Part shown: positions 4,124 through 6,402 of the stretch, in pieces
Position numbering within the stretch: the stretch's first letter is position 1
How the letters are laid out: the number at the start of each line of letters is the position of its first letter
NCBI GenBank assembly: GCA_021647465.1
Contig: JAKIUQ010000035.1
Span: forward strand, 1-6,402
Direction of reading: 5' to 3'
Length of the DNA stretch: 6,402 nt
Source: Emcibacter sp.
Lineage (GTDB): Bacteria; Pseudomonadota; Alphaproteobacteria; Sphingomonadales; Emcibacteraceae
Program-made: the position numbers and the translations under genes
Notes under the pieces: model-generated
Database searches by the model: none
Told to the model about the DNA's origin: nothing
What the model saw: the letters and a program-made list of their open reading frames with translations, nothing else

Positions 4124-6402
4124 ATGGCGACTTCCTATTCCAGTCGTAAAAAAGTTCGTAAAAATTTCGGTCGAATCAAAGAAGTGGCTGAAATGCCTAA
4201 TCTGATCAAGGTTCAGAGAAGCTCATACGACCAATTCTTACAAACGGATGTTCTGGCAGCAGATCGTGTGAACGATGGCTTGCAGGGTGTTTTTAAATCT
4301 GTTTTCCCAATTTCTGATTTTGCCGGTACGGCATCTCTGGAATTTGTTTCCTATGATTTGGAAGCACCAAAATATGATACTGAGGAGTGTCAGCAACGGG
4401 ATATGACATATGCTGCGCCGCTGCGCGTCACATTGCGTCTGATTGTTTTTGACGTTGACGAGGAAACAGAAGCCAGATCGGTTCTGGATATCAAGGAACA
4501 AGATGTTTATATGGGGGATTTGCCCCTGATGACCGATCGGGGAACCTTTGTTGTTAATGGTACTGAACGCGTTATCGTGTCTCAAATGCACAGATCCCCG
4601 GGCGTATTTTTTGATCATGATAAGGGTAAGACGCATGCTTCTGGCAAATTCCTGTTTGCCGCCCGTATCATTCCGTATCGTGGTTCCTGGCTTGATTTTG
4701 AATTTGACGCGAAAGATACGGTTTTTGTACGTATTGACCGCCGGCGTAAACTGCCGGTTACGACCTTGCTCTATGCCTTGGGTATGAAGTCGGAAGAAAT
4801 TCTGGATGCCTTCTATAGCCGGGTGACCTACAAAAGGAAAAAAGGCGGATGGAGCGTGCCGTTCGTAAGTGAAACATGGCGCGGTGTTAAGCCGACATTT
4901 GACCTTGTCAATGCGGCGAATGGTGAAATTGTTGCCGAAATGGGCAAAAAAGTCACGCCTCGGGCGGCGAACAAGCTGGTAAAAGATGGCCTTAAGTATC
5001 TTCTGGTTCCTGATGAGGAATTATTGACGCGGTTTGCTGCGGAAGATGTGGTGAATGCAAAAACCGGTGAGATCTATATTGAAGCCGGAGAAGAAATTTC
5101 CGCAGAGCATCTGGAAAAACTTGAAGCTGCGGGTTATAAATCCATTGAAATTCTTGATATCGACCATATTAAAGTCGGCCCTCATATTCGCAATACCCTG
5201 ATGGGCGATAAGGTGGAAAACTGGGAAATGGCCATGTCCGAGATTTATCGGGTTATGCGTCCGGGGGAGCCGCCAACGAAAGAAACGGCGGAAGCCTTGT
5301 TCAATGGTCTGTTCTTTGATGCGGAGCGTTATGATTTGAGCGCGGTTGGCCGGGTGAAAATGAATATGCGCCTTGACCTTGATGCGCCGGATGATTTCAG
5401 AGTTCTGCGCAAGGAAGATATTCTTGCGGTTCTGAAAAATCTTGTTGATCTGAAAGACGGCAAGGGTGTTGTTGATGATATTGACCATCTTGGCAATCGC
5501 CGGGTACGTTCGGTTGGTGAATTAATGGAAAATCAATATCGTATCGGCTTGCTTCGTATGGAACGTGCCATACGTGAGCGCATGAGCAGTATTGATATTG
5601 ATACTGTGATGCCTCATGATCTGGTAAATGCAAAGCCGGCGGTTGCGGCCGTTCGCGAATTTTTCGGCTCATCACAGCTTAGCCAGTTTATGGATCAGAC
5701 GAACCCCTTGTCTGAAATTACCCATAAACGCCGCCTGTCTGCGCTTGGCCCTGGCGGCTTAACGCGGGAACGTGCGGGTTTTGAAGTACGTGATGTGCAT
5801 ACGACCCATTATGGCCGTATCTGTCCCATTGAAACACCTGAGGGACCAAATATTGGTCTGATTAACTCCCTGTCTATTTTTGCCAAGGTGAATAAATATG
5901 GCTTCATCGAAGCCCCTTACCGTAAGGTGAACAAGGGTAAAGTATCTGATGAAGTGATTTATCTGTCGGCAATGGAGGAAGAAAAATATACCATTGCCCA
6001 GGCCAATACCGAATTGAATGAGGATGGCACATTCACGGGAGATTTGATTGACTGCCGCGAGGCGGGAGAGCATCATGTCATCAAGCCGGAAAATATTACC
6101 CTGATGGATGTGTCGCCCAAGCAGGTGGTATCCGTTGCCGCGGCGTTGATCCCGTTCCTTGAGAATGATGATGCGAACCGCGCGTTGATGGGATCAAACA
6201 TGCAGCGTCAGGCCGTGCCTCTCTTAAAAGCGGAATCACCATTTGTCGGGACGGGTATGGAACGGGTTGTCGCGCGCGATTCCGGGGCGTCTATCGTGGC
6301 GGACCGGGCCGGGATTATTGATCAGGTCGATGCCCGCCGTATTGTTATCCGGGTGAGCGAAGATGTGGAAGGTGGCACGTCCGGTGTGGATATCTTCACC
6401 TT
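4124..6402 (+). CDS. rpoB: DNA-directed RNA polymerase subunit beta (partial, 3' end missing)
   Basis: This is the beta subunit of RNA polymerase, which forms half of the active-site cleft and the rifampicin pocket. An open frame of 759 codons runs from the ATG off the right edge, a little over half of a typical beta subunit. The ribosome binding site GAGGA (4113-4117) is 6 nt upstream. Visible parts are the N-terminal RSSYDQFL (32-39), NGTERVIVSQMHRSPGVFF (145-163), the lobe with RGSWLDFEF and DRRRKLP, and the proteobacterial lobe region around 240-370. The rifampicin region is GSSQLSQFMDQTNPLSEITH (515-534) then KRRLSALGPGG. PIETPEGPNIGLINSL (568-583) follows. The sites matching E. coli Asp516, His526 and Ser531 are wild type (Asp524, His534, Ser539), so sensitivity is expected. 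Asn518 and Ile530 equivalents are Thr and Leu, likely lineage variants. rpoC should follow. Confidence 0.98.
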   Translation, partial: MATSYSSRKKVRKNFGRIKEVAEMPNLIKVQRSSYDQFLQTDVLAADRVNDGLQGVFKSVFPISDFAGTASLEFVSYDLEAPKYDTEECQQRDMTYAAPLRVTLRLIVFDVDEETEARSVLDIKEQDVYMGDLPLMTDRGTFVVNGTERVIVSQMHRSPGVFFDHDKGKTHASGKFLFAARIIPYRGSWLDFEFDAKDTVFVRIDRRRKLPVTTLLYALGMKSEEILDAFYSRVTYKRKKGGWSVPFVSETWRGVKPTFDLVNAANGEIVAEMGKKVTPRAANKLVKDGLKYLLVPDEELLTRFAAEDVVNAKTGEIYIEAGEEISAEHLEKLEAAGYKSIEILDIDHIKVGPHIRNTLMGDKVENWEMAMSEIYRVMRPGEPPTKETAEALFNGLFFDAERYDLSAVGRVKMNMRLDLDAPDDFRVLRKEDILAVLKNLVDLKDGKGVVDDIDHLGNRRVRSVGELMENQYRIGLLRMERAIRERMSSIDIDTVMPHDLVNAKPAVAAVREFFGSSQLSQFMDQTNPLSEITHKRRLSALGPGGLTRERAGFEVRDVHTTHYGRICPIETPEGPNIGLINSLSIFAKVNKYGFIEAPYRKVNKGKVSDEVIYLSAMEEEKYTIAQANTELNEDGTFTGDLIDCREAGEHHVIKPENITLMDVSPKQVVSVAAALIPFLENDDANRALMGSNMQRQAVPLLKAESPFVGTGMERVVARDSGASIVADRAGIIDQVDARRIVIRVSEDVEGGTSGVDIFT

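Overview
The window is a conserved chromosomal core locus for translation and transcription. The gene order on the + strand is: end of tuf (EF-Tu), tRNA-Trp(CCA), secE, nusG, rplK (L11), rplA (L1), rplJ (L10), rplL (L7/L12), and the first 759 codons of rpoB, which runs off the right edge. No gene is supported on the - strand. I see no mobile element, CRISPR array or phage gene. The order tuf-trnW-secE-nusG-rplKAJL-rpoB, the short single-membrane-segment SecE, and the form of RpoB (THKRRLSALGPGG, a threonine where E. coli has Asn518) point to a proteobacterium, most likely an alphaproteobacterium of moderate G+C. I cannot name the order or genus from the sequence.

Layout: 1-123 is the tuf 3' end, followed by a long GC-rich hairpin (144-176). 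A candidate promoter (241-269) precedes tRNA-Trp (289-364). A 123-nt gap with a hairpin (442-465) leads to secE (488-676), and nusG follows almost without a gap (683-1219). A 229-nt leader holds a candidate promoter and a two-part hairpin (1359-1389) that looks like an L1 binding site. rplK (1449-1877) and rplA (1882-2580) are tightly coupled. A 315-nt structured gap precedes rplJ (2896-3414), and rplL follows at 3458-3826. The 297-nt rplL-rpoB gap holds a strong 12-bp hairpin, two further hairpins, a good sigma70-type promoter (4012-4041) and a 5' UTR hairpin ahead of rpoB (from 4124).

The products work together. EF-Tu delivers aminoacyl-tRNA to the ribosome. L11, L10 and L7/L12 form the stalk base and stalk that bind elongation factors, and L1 forms the opposite stalk at the E site. 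SecE belongs to the SecYEG translocon. NusG binds RNA polymerase, whose beta subunit is rpoB, and can link it to the ribosome or to Rho.

The genes themselves look ordinary and intact. The interest is in the non-coding gaps, nearly all of which contain RNA hairpins placed where feedback control or attenuation is known in other bacteria. I found no evidence for a new biological system. The best item is the L1-site mimic in the rplK leader, followed by the attenuator-plus-promoter arrangement before rpoB.
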